Assembly: GCA_030849465.1 (NCBI GenBank)
Contig: JARVLF010000003.1
Span: 372,001 to 436,000 of the forward strand
DNA from: Moesziomyces globuligerus
Taxonomy: Eukaryota; Basidiomycota; Ustilaginomycetes; Ustilaginales; Ustilaginaceae
Length of the DNA stretch: 64,000 nucleotides
Direction: 5' to 3'
This document shows positions 20,098 through 29,783 of the stretch, piece by piece (the first letter of the stretch is position 1; each line of letters opens with the position of its first letter). A program made the position numbers and the translations under genes. The notes under the pieces are model-generated. The model saw only the letters and a program-made list of their open reading frames with translations, did no database searches and was not told where the DNA came from.

Positions 20098-21164
20098 TCA
20101 TGCAGGACTGTCATGGCTGTGCGAGCTGGCGGCGGAAGGCGTGGCCTCGTGCGAAAGCGAGGCGCCAGCCTTGAGGCTCTTCTCGCCCGTCACCATCTCC
20201 ATGGCATCGTAGCCCATGGCACCGCGCTGGATGTCGCGAGGCAGATACCATCCTGGGTGGAAGGGGATAAAGATGCCGATGGCGATCGCGATCATGAGAG
20301 CATCGAGGACGTCGAAGAAGACCTCGGTGGTAGCCAAGTAGCCCACCCAGCCGTCGGCCATCTCGATGATACGGTAGATGCATCGGATGAGGATGAAGAT
20401 GGTGCTGATGCCAATCACTGCGGTGAAGATCTCGACCTTGGGATGAGGTCGCTCGTGTCGCGGAATGCCGGATTTAGACCATTCGCGTAGACGACGCACG
20501 TTGTAGTCAAGGTAGAGAGCGAGGAAGGGCGCCGTGACGGCGACCTGGATCGTAACACCGGCGATCATGATCGACTTGCCCAAGTTGATATCAGCCTCGG
20601 TCTCCGCTTCTGCGGAAAGAGCACCGCCCACGGCCTGGACGACGAGAGAGCAGAGATCGCCAAGGCAGAAGCCAAGGACGTACCACTTGCGCGGGATGCG
20701 CGACCACTTGGAACCGAAGACGTCCATCGTGTTTTGGAAGGCGACGTAGTTGACAGCGCTGATGAAGGCTGGACTAAGGATGAGGCAGATGATCTGTGCG
20801 ATGTATCCGTTGCGATCAAAGGGATCGTTGTGGGCGAAGGTGCGCGCAATCCATCCTGCCAGCTCGCCCGCAGCGCCGACGATGGCTATGCCCATGAAGC
20901 GAGGGAAGCCGCGGTGGTACATCAGCAATCCACTGTGGATGATGAGCTCGAGACCAAAGATACAGCAAAAGAGAATGCCAGTCCAGAGCTCTGTGTAGCG
21001 GCGTGTGCGGGAACGACAAAGGCGCATCAGCATGAAGAAAGCGCGATGTGGCATCCGACGCGAGGCGGTGGGTACTTACCTGGCTGAAATCCGTACGACG
21101 AGTTTTCAGCATTGCAGGGCGAACCTGGGGTCGGGTCGACTCTGGTGCACATTGATCGGAGCAT
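20098..21164 (-). CDS. RTA1-like seven-transmembrane protein (2 exons)
   Basis: Two exons, 21164-21080 and 20990-20098, with an 89-nt intron (GTAAGT donor, ACACAG acceptor), give 325 aa. The join reads SSYGFQPELWTGILFCCIFG, restoring the Y-G-[YF]-x-P block that precedes the first helix in RTA1 proteins. Further family features are GYIAQIICLILSPAFISAVNY, about seven hydrophobic segments, IRCIYRIIE and FFDVLDALMI, with a hydrophilic C-tail rich in Ser and His. RTA1-like proteins are fungal membrane proteins linked to resistance to lipid-active compounds (Rta1 with 7-aminocholesterol, Rsb1 with sphingoid bases) and lipid translocation. The substrate here is unknown. A second in-frame ATG at 21152 could be used instead. 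Confidence 0.88.
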
Positions 21165-23324
21165 CTTGAAGACTGCTTGACGGCTTGCGGTCTCTGCGGA
21201 CCGAGCTGCGAACAGGCGAAGGACGAATGGCTGGACTGCCTAAAGCTGTGCAGGCAGGATGAGGTGAGGAGACTTGTCGAGGTCAAGTTTCTCCACAATC
21301 TGGCAAGGCGGCGTCTTTATACACAACTTCTCAAGACGCCAGAAAAGCTGACCAGGGTGTGGGCTGAACGAGCCTACGGCTAAAGCGTTGACGTACACAG
21401 CTAGGCGATGCAAAGCCGAGCAGAACCCTGAGCAAGTTCCGCGGGTTCGTGGGGGACAGACTGGTTCCGGACCAGCCACGGCGACTCGACGAAAGGTCCG
21501 CACGGAGGTTTCTGGGCTGCAAGCGGCTGCACGTCAAGGCCGACCAGGCCGACCAGGCCGATGAAAGGTTGCCAGTCTCTTGACCAACTCACGCGGCGGT
21601 CGAGTATGACCATACTGGGCCTGAGCCTAAAGCTAGAGCTACGTGAGGCCAACGGGCTGTGCGAGGCCAAGTGGCTTTGTGTCTCCATGACTCCATGGAG
21701 TTTCGTGAGCTTACAGTATGGGCACAGCGGTACAAGCCTGCGGCACTGGGTCGGCTCACACTCAGATTTGCAACGCTTTTTTTGCATGACGTGCATAAGA
21801 GCACGCGGCCAGTCAGCGGGTTCTCAACGCTCTTCAGGTTGCAGTCTCACTTCATCGTGGCTACCGTGCATACCCTTGCAGCCTGGTGCAGCTCACAACT
21901 ACGTCCGCTTGATTCAGAAGGTACAATGCCCATGTAGAGACCGGAACAAGTGCGAAAACCAGACTGCCGTTGTCTTGTACGTAAATTTATGTTCACTCTT
22001 CTCGTGCACATGCGCTGGAGACCGTGACTCTGGACTGCTTCTCTGCTCAGCATAGTCATGTGTAAGCGGTTCGCACACCGTTGTGTTGCGAGTGTTCGAG
22101 CCTTAAGATGTGACTCTGTGAGGCGTAATCCCAGCAAAGTTGGCCGAAGCGCAAGCGTATCGTCACGCCGCGGCGGGACGCGCTGACGTCGAGTAGCGTG
22201 CTGTGACTGTAACTCGGCAGCTTAAAAGGCAAAGCTGGAAGTGTGGAAATTTCACGGCACGCGAGCAGTGTTGATGTTCGAAGAAAGGCAGTCAATCGCG
22301 GCAGAATTTCTTCGGAAGATTTCAAGGATGTGCACTCCAGAGCTGTCATTACTCCGAGGGCTCGCCTCGCAGCTCCCCACGACCACCTCTGTATTGCTCC
22401 AAAGCCCGCTTCTTGAGCGGCAATGGGCGAGCGCAGCCTAGTTCAGGGCCGAAAGCGTCCCGTCTGGTTATTGATCGTTTGGGAACAACGCGAGATCGAA
22501 GAGGGAGACAGCTACCATATGAGCGTCATGCGGATGCACTCCTCGGAAGTCGGCGCGGCGAAATTGAACTTTCGGAAGTCGTGCTCCGGGAGCGTCTCGC
22601 CAGGCGCCACTTGCCCACGTCGAGGTTGGCTGAGCTGGGCTTTGAGTTGATGCGGGTGCACCTCCCACCTGCCAAGCCACAATGCTTGCTTCCACTCGAC
22701 CTTCGCCAAGGCTACCCTCCATGCTCGCAGCGCGGAAAGGATAGGTTACCACTCACGTCCGAGCTCCGCCATATTCACACTTGCTCGCGACACGCTGCAC
22801 CGCCCGGCGCCTCAAAGATCACGTGCTCATCTTGGCGAGCACATCTCCCCCGCGGATCGGAGATTGCATTGCGATCCGATGCAAGCCTCGGGCTGGCGAT
22901 AGTACGGAGCAAAGAGTTCCACCAACCGCAAGCCCCAGCCAGCTTCCGTGGGTCAGAGTCGCAGCTATTGCGACTGATCGCAGCGTACCAATTGTTACAC
23001 CGGCCAAAGTAACTCCCGGCAATTATTGCATAGCCACGTGTTGGTTTGGAGCCGCCGTTCATGTGCAAAAATCCAGATGCCGAGGATTGCCAAATGACGC
23101 AACGCAGCTCCGCGCTAGGCTCTGCCGAGGCCACCACACCCGAAAGGGACTTGGCATCCATCCATCCGGACTCAGCACCGTCGTTTTGGTTGCGCTGCGC
23201 CACGACGACGATAGCTTTTCTTTCAATACCACCATCATCTCAAAGCACCTCGGGCTGCCAGGTCGCCGCTTCCACAGCTCCTTAGCAAATCCCCAACGTT
23301 GAACAAGTGCTCCTCGTCGCCGTC
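21165..23324. other. Divergent promoter region, 2.2 kb
   Basis: This long spacer separates the RTA1-like gene (minus) from the reductase gene (plus). It holds a short 9-bp-period repeat near 21535-21560 (GACCAGGCC). A 199-codon plus-strand frame at 22413-23012 has no hydrophobic, domain or homology-like pattern, so I do not call it. No tRNA or other RNA is recognised. Confidence 0.45.
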
Positions 23325-24434
23325 ATGTCGTCGTCGGACTCCTCGCAAGGCCCCCATGTCCTTCTTACGGGCGTGTCTGGTTTCGTTGGATCGCATGTAC
23401 TCGATCAGCTCCTCAAGTCGGACCGCAACTATCACGTCACTTGTGTAGTTCGATCCAAGGCCAAGACCGAGCCATGGCTGTCGAGCCAGTTCGCGGATGC
23501 CTTCGGCCGCCGAGTGCAAACGGTCGAGGTGCCTGATCTGCTTGCACCAGGTGCGCTGGACCAGCCCGTCGAGGGCAAGGACTACATCGTCCACGTCGCC
23601 TCTCCGTACGTGCTCAAGGCCAAGAACAACAAGAAAGACATCATCGATCCTGCTGTCAACATGACGCTCAACGTGCTCGAGGCTGCACTCAAGGCCGAAA
23701 ACCAGGCCACAGCAGCGGGCCGCGCACCTCAACTCAAGCGTATCGTCGTCACCTCGTCCTTTGCCGCCGTCCTCAACCCGCTTCGAGGCATCGAAAAGCG
23801 CGACTACAAGTACACCGACAAGGACTGGCAGCCCATCACCTCCACCTTCCTCAGCTCCTTCTACACGCCGCTCGCCTACGTCGTCTCCAAGACCCTCGCC
23901 GAAAAGTCCGTGTGGAACTTCCTCGAGCAGCACAAGCCCACCTTTGACGCGGCTACCGTCAACCCTCCGCAGATCTACGGTCCTATCATTCATCCAGTCG
24001 CGTCCGAAGAGGCCATCAACACTTCGTCCGCCGAGCCCTGGAAGCTGTACAAAGCTGGCGGTCCCGACGGCGACGGCAAGGTGCCCATCGAGAGCTTCTG
24101 GTCGTTCTGCGATGTGCGAGACGTGGCGCGCGTGCACGTCGCTGCGCTCGACAGCCCGAAAGCTTCCAACACGCGCTACCTCTCGTACGGTGGAAGCGTC
24201 TCCTGGCAGGAGGTCGCCGACGAGATCCACAACAACCCCGAATATCCACAAGCCCTCAAGGACCACATCCCCAAGGGTAACCCTGGCCAGAACACCCGTC
24301 CCGCCTCCCTGGCCACGCTCGACACCAGTCGTGCTGAGAAGGATCTCGGCATCAACTTCCGCGACTGGAAGGAGTCCGTCATCAAGGGCTCCCTCTATAG
24401 CTTCATGGAGATCGAAAAGGGCTGGTCAAAATAA
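23325..24434 (+). CDS. NAD(P)-dependent reductase, extended SDR (GRE2-like)
   Basis: Single-exon 369-aa enzyme starting at the ATG of GTCATGTCGTCG; the frame opens earlier with a GTG only. The Rossmann motif TGVSGFVGSH (15-24) is the T-G-x-x-G-x-x-G of extended short-chain dehydrogenases. The catalytic Ser is in VVTSSFAAV (about 143-149) and the catalytic pair in YVVSK (Tyr185, Lys189). VNPPQIYGP is the usual substrate-domain motif. The sequence and length match fungal GRE2-type methylglyoxal/aldehyde reductases and dihydroflavonol-reductase-like enzymes, cytosolic proteins reducing carbonyls with NADPH, often stress-induced. The exact substrate is not deducible. It converges on hexokinase. 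Confidence 0.9.
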   Translation: MSSSDSSQGPHVLLTGVSGFVGSHVLDQLLKSDRNYHVTCVVRSKAKTEPWLSSQFADAFGRRVQTVEVPDLLAPGALDQPVEGKDYIVHVASPYVLKAKNNKKDIIDPAVNMTLNVLEAALKAENQATAAGRAPQLKRIVVTSSFAAVLNPLRGIEKRDYKYTDKDWQPITSTFLSSFYTPLAYVVSKTLAEKSVWNFLEQHKPTFDAATVNPPQIYGPIIHPVASEEAINTSSAEPWKLYKAGGPDGDGKVPIESFWSFCDVRDVARVHVAALDSPKASNTRYLSYGGSVSWQEVADEIHNNPEYPQALKDHIPKGNPGQNTRPASLATLDTSRAEKDLGINFRDWKESVIKGSLYSFMEIEKGWSK

Positions 24435-24744
24435 ATTCCCCAAGGCACCGCCTCTGGTCCCCACACTGTCTACGTCAACCTTCTCCCGATCCATAGCGCC
24501 TCTTCAAATACCCTCGGAAACCTAGTTCGCCTCGTCTAATAACCTTAGGAACGCTGCTCCATCATGAATCAACAGGACACGAACACTGTCGAGCACAGAC
24601 TGGACGCGATAACGCAGTGAGATTGCCCTTTCGTTCTGAGGATTGAGTTGACCGTCATCAGGCCCTGCACAGGAGAACGTTCATACAACGAGTCAGCACG
24701 GAGAATGCGCACCGCGGCTGACGCCTTCTTCAGCCAATGAAAAC
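24435..24744. other. Convergent 3' regions of reductase and hexokinase genes
   Basis: 310 bases between two stops facing each other. Both 3' UTRs must lie here. No further feature is seen. Confidence 0.45.
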
Positions 24745-26352
24745 TTACTCGACACGGTGGCCGCTCGCGGCCTGCTTGGCGGCTTGGAGAGCACCCAAGG
24801 CAGCTGCAAAGACAAATCATCAATGTTGTTCAGTTCGTATCCCGTCTCGATGCGGTCGGCGATTGCCAATCGTCTTGACGGCCTGTACCTACCTCCGACA
24901 CCACTTCCGTCCTTGGCCAGTCCGATCTGGACGCGCTTCTCGCCCTCCTCGCCAAGGAGCTCACGGAGAGCACCACGCATGCGTTCCTCAAAGTCTGTAT
25001 CGGCGAATGTACATGGCAGATGTGTAAGCGACGGGAATGAGAGTCAGCAGCGATCTCGATGAGTGTCGGGACAGCTCGATTCGATACTTACGAGGGTAGA
25101 ACTCGATGACGCTGCCGTCGACACCGACCTTGACACCGGCGTCTTGCGGCCCTGTGCTCTGTACGTTGCCGGTCTGGACCATGGTGGCGGCAATGGCAAC
25201 GGCGCTCAAGCGCGCAGCGCGTGTGCCGACGATCTTGCAGACGGTACGGACGGTCTCGATGTCCTCGGCTGAAATGTGCTCGTCCTTGAGCTTGAGAGTC
25301 TGGACGAGGACGTTGCGCGTCGGGTTGGACGAGGACGAGGCAGGCTCATTGTCGCCCTCGATGGCCGACATGTAGGCGGTGTCGAAAGCGTACTGGGTGT
25401 TGAGAAGTTTGGAGGAGAAGCCCTGGAAGAGGACGAGCTGGTCGATGAGGTGAATGAGCACGAGACGTGCCACCTCGCCGAGATACATGCCGCTGATCAT
25501 CTTTTCAAAGACGTGGTTTCTCGGACGGATGGATTCGCGATCGAGCTGGTTGTCGTAGATGGTGACGGGCAGCGCCTTTCGGTCGTCGTCGAATCCTCCC
25601 CACTCTGTGTTGACGACCATGTGGGAGAGGGCGCCCTCTGCCGACTTGAGCTTGGTGATCTTGGAGATGTCCTCGAGGTAGGCGCCGTTTGTGCCGGTGC
25701 CGAAGATGGCGCTGATGAGCGCGCCGTTGGAGGCGTATGCGTGGGCGAGGAGCGCGCCGACGGTGTCGTTGACGAGCGCGCTGCACTTGACCTTGATGTG
25801 CTTGCGGTCGAGCGAGTCTTGCAAGAGCTGGACGACGTCCTTGCCCGGCGCATCGGGGCAGTCGAAGCCTTTGGTCCAGTGGATGAGGTGACCGCGGTCG
25901 ATGGCGGTCTGCTCGACTGGGAAGCTGAAGGTGAAGCCGAGATGGAGGACGTCTTCTTCGGAGCTGGTGCCGAAGTCGGTGAGGAAGTTGTCGACGCTGG
26001 TGGCCATGTAGTCAAAGAGGTCGCGGACGGGGCCCTGCTTGAGCTGATCCGAGACCTTGTACTTTTCCTGCTTGATGGTGAAGGAGCCTTTGCCGTCGAG
26101 AGCCACCTCGCAGACACGCAGGTTGGTTCCGCCAAGATCGAGGGCGAGGTAGGTGCCCTTTTCGGAGCCGGTGGGCACGCCGGTGACGAAGGAGGGGATC
26201 ATCTGCATGTCGGCGCCGTGGTTGGCGAGGCCGTAGTTGTACAGCTCCTGGAAGCGTGCGACCAACGAGTCGAGCATGGGCTTGTCAACGACGAAGTTGT
26301 GCTCGATGGCCTGGAGGGCCTGCTGCCGCGAAACGTTGGGCACGGCCGGCAT
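24745..26352 (-). CDS. HXK: Hexokinase (3 exons)
   Basis: Exons 26352-25092, 24994-24893 and 24803-24745, with GT-AG introns of 97 and 89 nt, give 473 aa, the usual size of fungal hexokinases. The spliced C-terminus reads IEFYPHFEERMRGALRELLG and then DGSGVGAALGALQA, the conserved hexokinase ending that the unspliced frame lacks. Other motifs are LALDLGGTNLRV (phosphate-1, 69-80), GFTFSFPVEQ, HWTKGFDC (sugar binding), VNDTVGALLA (the catalytic Asp) and FGTGTNGAY (phosphate-2). The enzyme phosphorylates glucose and other hexoses with ATP at the first step of glycolysis, in the cytosol. Fungal hexokinases can also take part in glucose repression. Both introns sit near the 3' end. Confidence 0.96.
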
Positions 26353-27607
26353 GATGGAGGCGCAGCGGCGACGACGCTGTGTATGTGTGGATCCGAGCGA
26401 AGAGGTTCTGGCTGGAGGTAGGGGGGGGGGAGCGCGAGAGACGATGCGGGCGGGTTAGGAGCAGATGAGGTGGGCGAATGCTGTCGAGCACGAGGGATGC
26501 GAGGAGCCCACGAAGGATGGTCGAAGCGCTGCTGCCAAGCACGGGCGGCCAGCTGCAGAAGCGTCGGGTCACGGGAGTGAGCACGGTGCGAAGGCCATGC
26601 GTGCAGCGAGAGAGCTTGGCGACTGAGTGGCCTGGTTGCGGCTGTTGCCATCCGCTTACGGCGCCTCGCCCGCTCGCACTGAGTGAGCCTGCCATATGGG
26701 CTAGCCGAGCTCCTTTGCCAGACAAGCAGCACAGAGAGAGACGCCTCGAGATGCGCTTTCTGATGCGAAATTGCGATTCTGATTTGCGCCGCACCAAAAT
26801 CCAGCTCGGTCGGAGGAACCCACGAGGGCTCTCGGAGGAACCCTGGCTGCGATTCGAGCCATCCCAACATCGCGCGATGCAGTCACGGCAGGCAGCCTAC
26901 GTCAAGGTGCCGCCATCTGCAGAGCATGCAGAGCATGCAGAGCAACTGCACAACAGACTCAGCGTCAATGCTCGCGGTGAAACTCTCACTCAAGGTGCTC
27001 TTTGCTCTCCGCATCATGGATGCGATGTTGGGTCGCTCTCCTTCTGCTGCGCATGCCCCACTCCTCGCCCCGGCTTGACGAGAGCGAGCGACGCGGGAGC
27101 CCCACGACGACCCACGCATGGAGGATCAGCTGCATAGCTCAGAGCAAGACCAGGAGAGCCACTGCTATTGGGCCACCACCATTGCCAACCGATCCTCGCC
27201 CGAAAGCGCGCCCACCGCAGCCTGTTTTTTTTTTTTTTTTTTCCAAAACAAAAAAAAGGAAAAAAGGGGATCGGATCGGGGCTGCCCTGGTCTACCGTCT
27301 TGATCGGCGATATCTAACTTGTAGGGTCCTCTCCCGTGGCTGATCCGCGGCGAAGGGTGAGTGTGGAGTGCGTTATCCCACCTCGGCTTCAGCGGGCACG
27401 TTTCCGACGTTGCACAGACACCTTGATGCCACGTTCCCTCGTTCGCCAAGCTCAGACTTGCTGCTCTTGCTCTCGTCCGCTCTGTACGACTCAGCTCGCG
27501 AGTATGAGCCAATCACATCAAGCTCAAAGCCCAAGTGCGCATTCCAGTGCTACGCAAAACGCCTGAGCATCGTGCGCCGTTCGCGGCGATCCCATCCGAG
27601 CGCTGCA

Positions 27608-27613
27608 TATAAG
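27608..27613 (+). promoter_or_regulatory. TATA-like element of the phosphatase gene
   Basis: CATATAAG lies 75-80 bases upstream of the chosen ATG on the coding strand. Spacing fits a short-leader fungal promoter. Confidence 0.5.
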
Positions 27614-27632
27614 CTTGCGCCTGCTCTTCACC

Positions 27633-27686
27633 ATGAGTGTTTCGTCCAGCCACCTCCCGCCCAAGCGCTACACAGCTCACACCTGA
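27633..27686 (+). promoter_or_regulatory. Possible upstream ORF in the phosphatase leader
   Basis: An ATG in ACCATGAG context opens a 17-codon frame whose TGA ends one base before the main ATG (TGAGATG). If transcription starts upstream of 27633, ribosomes would have to reinitiate or leaky-scan, lowering output. Confidence 0.35.
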
Positions 27687-27687
27687 G

Positions 27688-29565
27688 ATGCCAGCAGTCG
27701 CATACAGCTCGGCCATCGTGGCTGCCGCTGCCCCACCGGCTCCCTCGCTGCCCAGTCCAGCCCTCTTGCCACCCGAAGTGTTCCACCATCTCGGCCAGTA
27801 CTCGCCTTGGTTTCCTGCGGACGCAGATTCATCCCGGAACAGCGCACCAGAGGGCTGCTCGGTGGTCTTTGTCAGTCAGCTCGAAAGGCACGGTTCCCGC
27901 TATCCTACCGGCGGTGCATACAAAGAAATCAAAAGAACCCTCCGCGAAATTGCTCAGCATCTCAAGCACGTAGCCGATGCTGACGAGGGCGACCGCCGTT
28001 CCGAAGGACTCGATCCCGCTGTGCAATGGTTGCGCCACTGGGTCGAGCCCGAGAAGAACGAGGACGGCGGTCTGCGCAATCGAATTGGCAACTCTGAGCT
28101 CACTCCGTTCGGCCAGTACGAGGCTTACTCTTCCGGTCGGCGTTTCTACCAGAGGTATGCCGACCTGTTCCAAGCCGACTCCGTCAACGTCAATCTCGAC
28201 TATGCTCAACAATCGTCATCCCAGCACGAAGCTACCATCTTCAACTCCCTCTTGAAATCTGCGTGCCCTCTGCACACGCATCCGACTCGAGAAACCTGCC
28301 CATCGACCCTGCAGCTCTTCCACCAGCTCGGCCAGAGAATCTGCAACTACCTGGCAGCGAGTCACGACGGCAAACACTCGAAGCGTGAAGAACGCCCATT
28401 CGTCCGAGCATCGGGTGGCGATCGAGTCGTCACCACATCCCGCTTCTGGCTGCAGGGCTTCAGGCATTCTCCCCAAAAACCGTTCCAGCACGTCCCGCCG
28501 GAGTCTGCGCCCTGGCCTCAGAAAGGGCGCCCGGCAGTGATCGACAACCTGAAAGGCAAAAAGCCTCATCGAAGGATCCGCAACCTCCCCGAGCCTGATG
28601 TCATCATCTCGGAGGCGCGCAAGCTCGACAAACTTGGCCAGCTCGCCAGCAACAACACGCTCGATGTCCACACCTGTTCAGCCTTTGAGCGCGACCATCG
28701 CGATAACGCGCAGAGCCCCGCCTCGCTTAAAAAGGATGCGTTCGCCAACAGAGCCACAACAGCCATCCGCCAACGTCTCGCCCGCCAGCTCGGTGTTCGT
28801 CGTGGTGGCTCCAAGGATCGACGCGGCGAACGTCTGCACTTGAAGCCCAAGCAAGTCCTGCAGCTCTTTAGCCTTTGTGCTTTTGACACGGTGGCTCGCC
28901 TCGACCCGTATGGCATCCTCTATGCCCAACCCGAACGAAACGAGGGCGCCGTCAGTCCCTTTTGCAGCCTCTTCAAGCCCGACGAGTTCGCCTCCATCTA
29001 CGAGATCTCTACCGACATGGAGAAGGATCTCGGATTCGCAGCGCACCAACCCTTCCATAGAGCTCTCGCCACCCCTTGGCTTCGCGAACTCCTCGCTAGA
29101 ATCGAGCGCAGGCCGCCCGTCATGTCGCCTCCTACCTCGATCAACACGACGCTCGACGAGAACCCAAAGACCTTCCCTTTGCCCACCCGGAACGGACCGA
29201 GAGCCTTTGTCGACTTCACGCACGACAATCAGCTCGCTCCCGTCATCGCATCGCTCGGGCTGTGGGACGGGGATCATAGTTGGAAGACTTCGTTGACCAC
29301 GCCATTCTCCGGCAGGATGACCGTCGAGCAGCTCTCGTGCAACACTGCCGACTACGTGCGCATCCTGGTCAACGATGCTCCTGCAAGTGCCTCGGCTGGC
29401 AGATGGTGTCCAGATGCTCCTGACACGCTGCTGTCCGACGCCAATGACCTGTGTCCCCTTGCTTCCTTCCTCAAGCCGCTCGACTGGGTCGATCGCGCGG
29501 ACGAGTGGGACAAGTGCGATTCTAAGGGCTCCATGGACGAGGGCGAGAAGATGCCGGTCCTCTAG
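27688..29565 (+). CDS. Histidine acid phosphatase (phytase/MINPP-like)
   Basis: Single-exon 625-aa protein. The frame extends 17 codons upstream to a GTG, but the first ATG is at 27688. A phytase-like entry block (HLGQYSPWFPAD, 34-45) is followed by the catalytic RHGSRYPT (67-74), the R-H-G-x-R-x-P motif whose His forms the phosphohistidine. Late in the protein, FTHDNQLAPVIASLGLW carries the H-D pair that supplies the proton donor. This is clade 2 of the histidine phosphatase superfamily, whose fungal members remove phosphate from phytate and other esters. At 625 aa it is longer than typical secreted phytases (about 450-480 aa) because of basic inserts in the middle (RRGGSKDRRGERLH). The N-terminus is Ala-rich but lacks a basic start, so secretion is uncertain. 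Confidence 0.85.
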   Translation: MPAVAYSSAIVAAAAPPAPSLPSPALLPPEVFHHLGQYSPWFPADADSSRNSAPEGCSVVFVSQLERHGSRYPTGGAYKEIKRTLREIAQHLKHVADADEGDRRSEGLDPAVQWLRHWVEPEKNEDGGLRNRIGNSELTPFGQYEAYSSGRRFYQRYADLFQADSVNVNLDYAQQSSSQHEATIFNSLLKSACPLHTHPTRETCPSTLQLFHQLGQRICNYLAASHDGKHSKREERPFVRASGGDRVVTTSRFWLQGFRHSPQKPFQHVPPESAPWPQKGRPAVIDNLKGKKPHRRIRNLPEPDVIISEARKLDKLGQLASNNTLDVHTCSAFERDHRDNAQSPASLKKDAFANRATTAIRQRLARQLGVRRGGSKDRRGERLHLKPKQVLQLFSLCAFDTVARLDPYGILYAQPERNEGAVSPFCSLFKPDEFASIYEISTDMEKDLGFAAHQPFHRALATPWLRELLARIERRPPVMSPPTSINTTLDENPKTFPLPTRNGPRAFVDFTHDNQLAPVIASLGLWDGDHSWKTSLTTPFSGRMTVEQLSCNTADYVRILVNDAPASASAGRWCPDAPDTLLSDANDLCPLASFLKPLDWVDRADEWDKCDSKGSMDEGEKMPVL

Positions 29566-29783
29566 TCTCTTCTGCACAGTGCAATTCGAACCTTTGCAGC
29601 AGTGTGGGTGACTCACAGATGGATAAGAATGTCTTGCACCTGCGATCATTCTCACCGATTCAAGATCTGAGTGCGGTCCCTCAACACAGACAGAATGTTC
29701 AGGACGCACAACGAAGGGGCACGCCTGTGACGAATTGCTCTGCGTATTGCGTCGTCGAACAGATTCCCTGCCAGCTGGATCCA

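Larger units (their letters stand above)
26353..27687. other. Divergent promoter region with homopolymer tracts
   Basis: 1.3 kb between hexokinase (minus) and the phosphatase (plus). It holds a run of G near 26419-26430 in the hexokinase leader, a 9-bp-period repeat (AGAGCATGC, 26921-26944), and an 18-T run (27225-27242) followed by an A-rich stretch, a likely nucleosome-free region. TATAAG at 27608-27613 is the likely core promoter of the phosphatase. No supportable gene. Confidence 0.5.

Noticed and set aside
22413..23012. 199-codon plus-strand frame in the 2.2-kb spacer
   Set aside because: No recognisable feature and competing frames of similar length on the other strand.
25276..26421. 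381-codon plus-strand frame opposite hexokinase
   Set aside because: Antisense shadow of hexokinase with repetitive Val/Glu/Gly composition.
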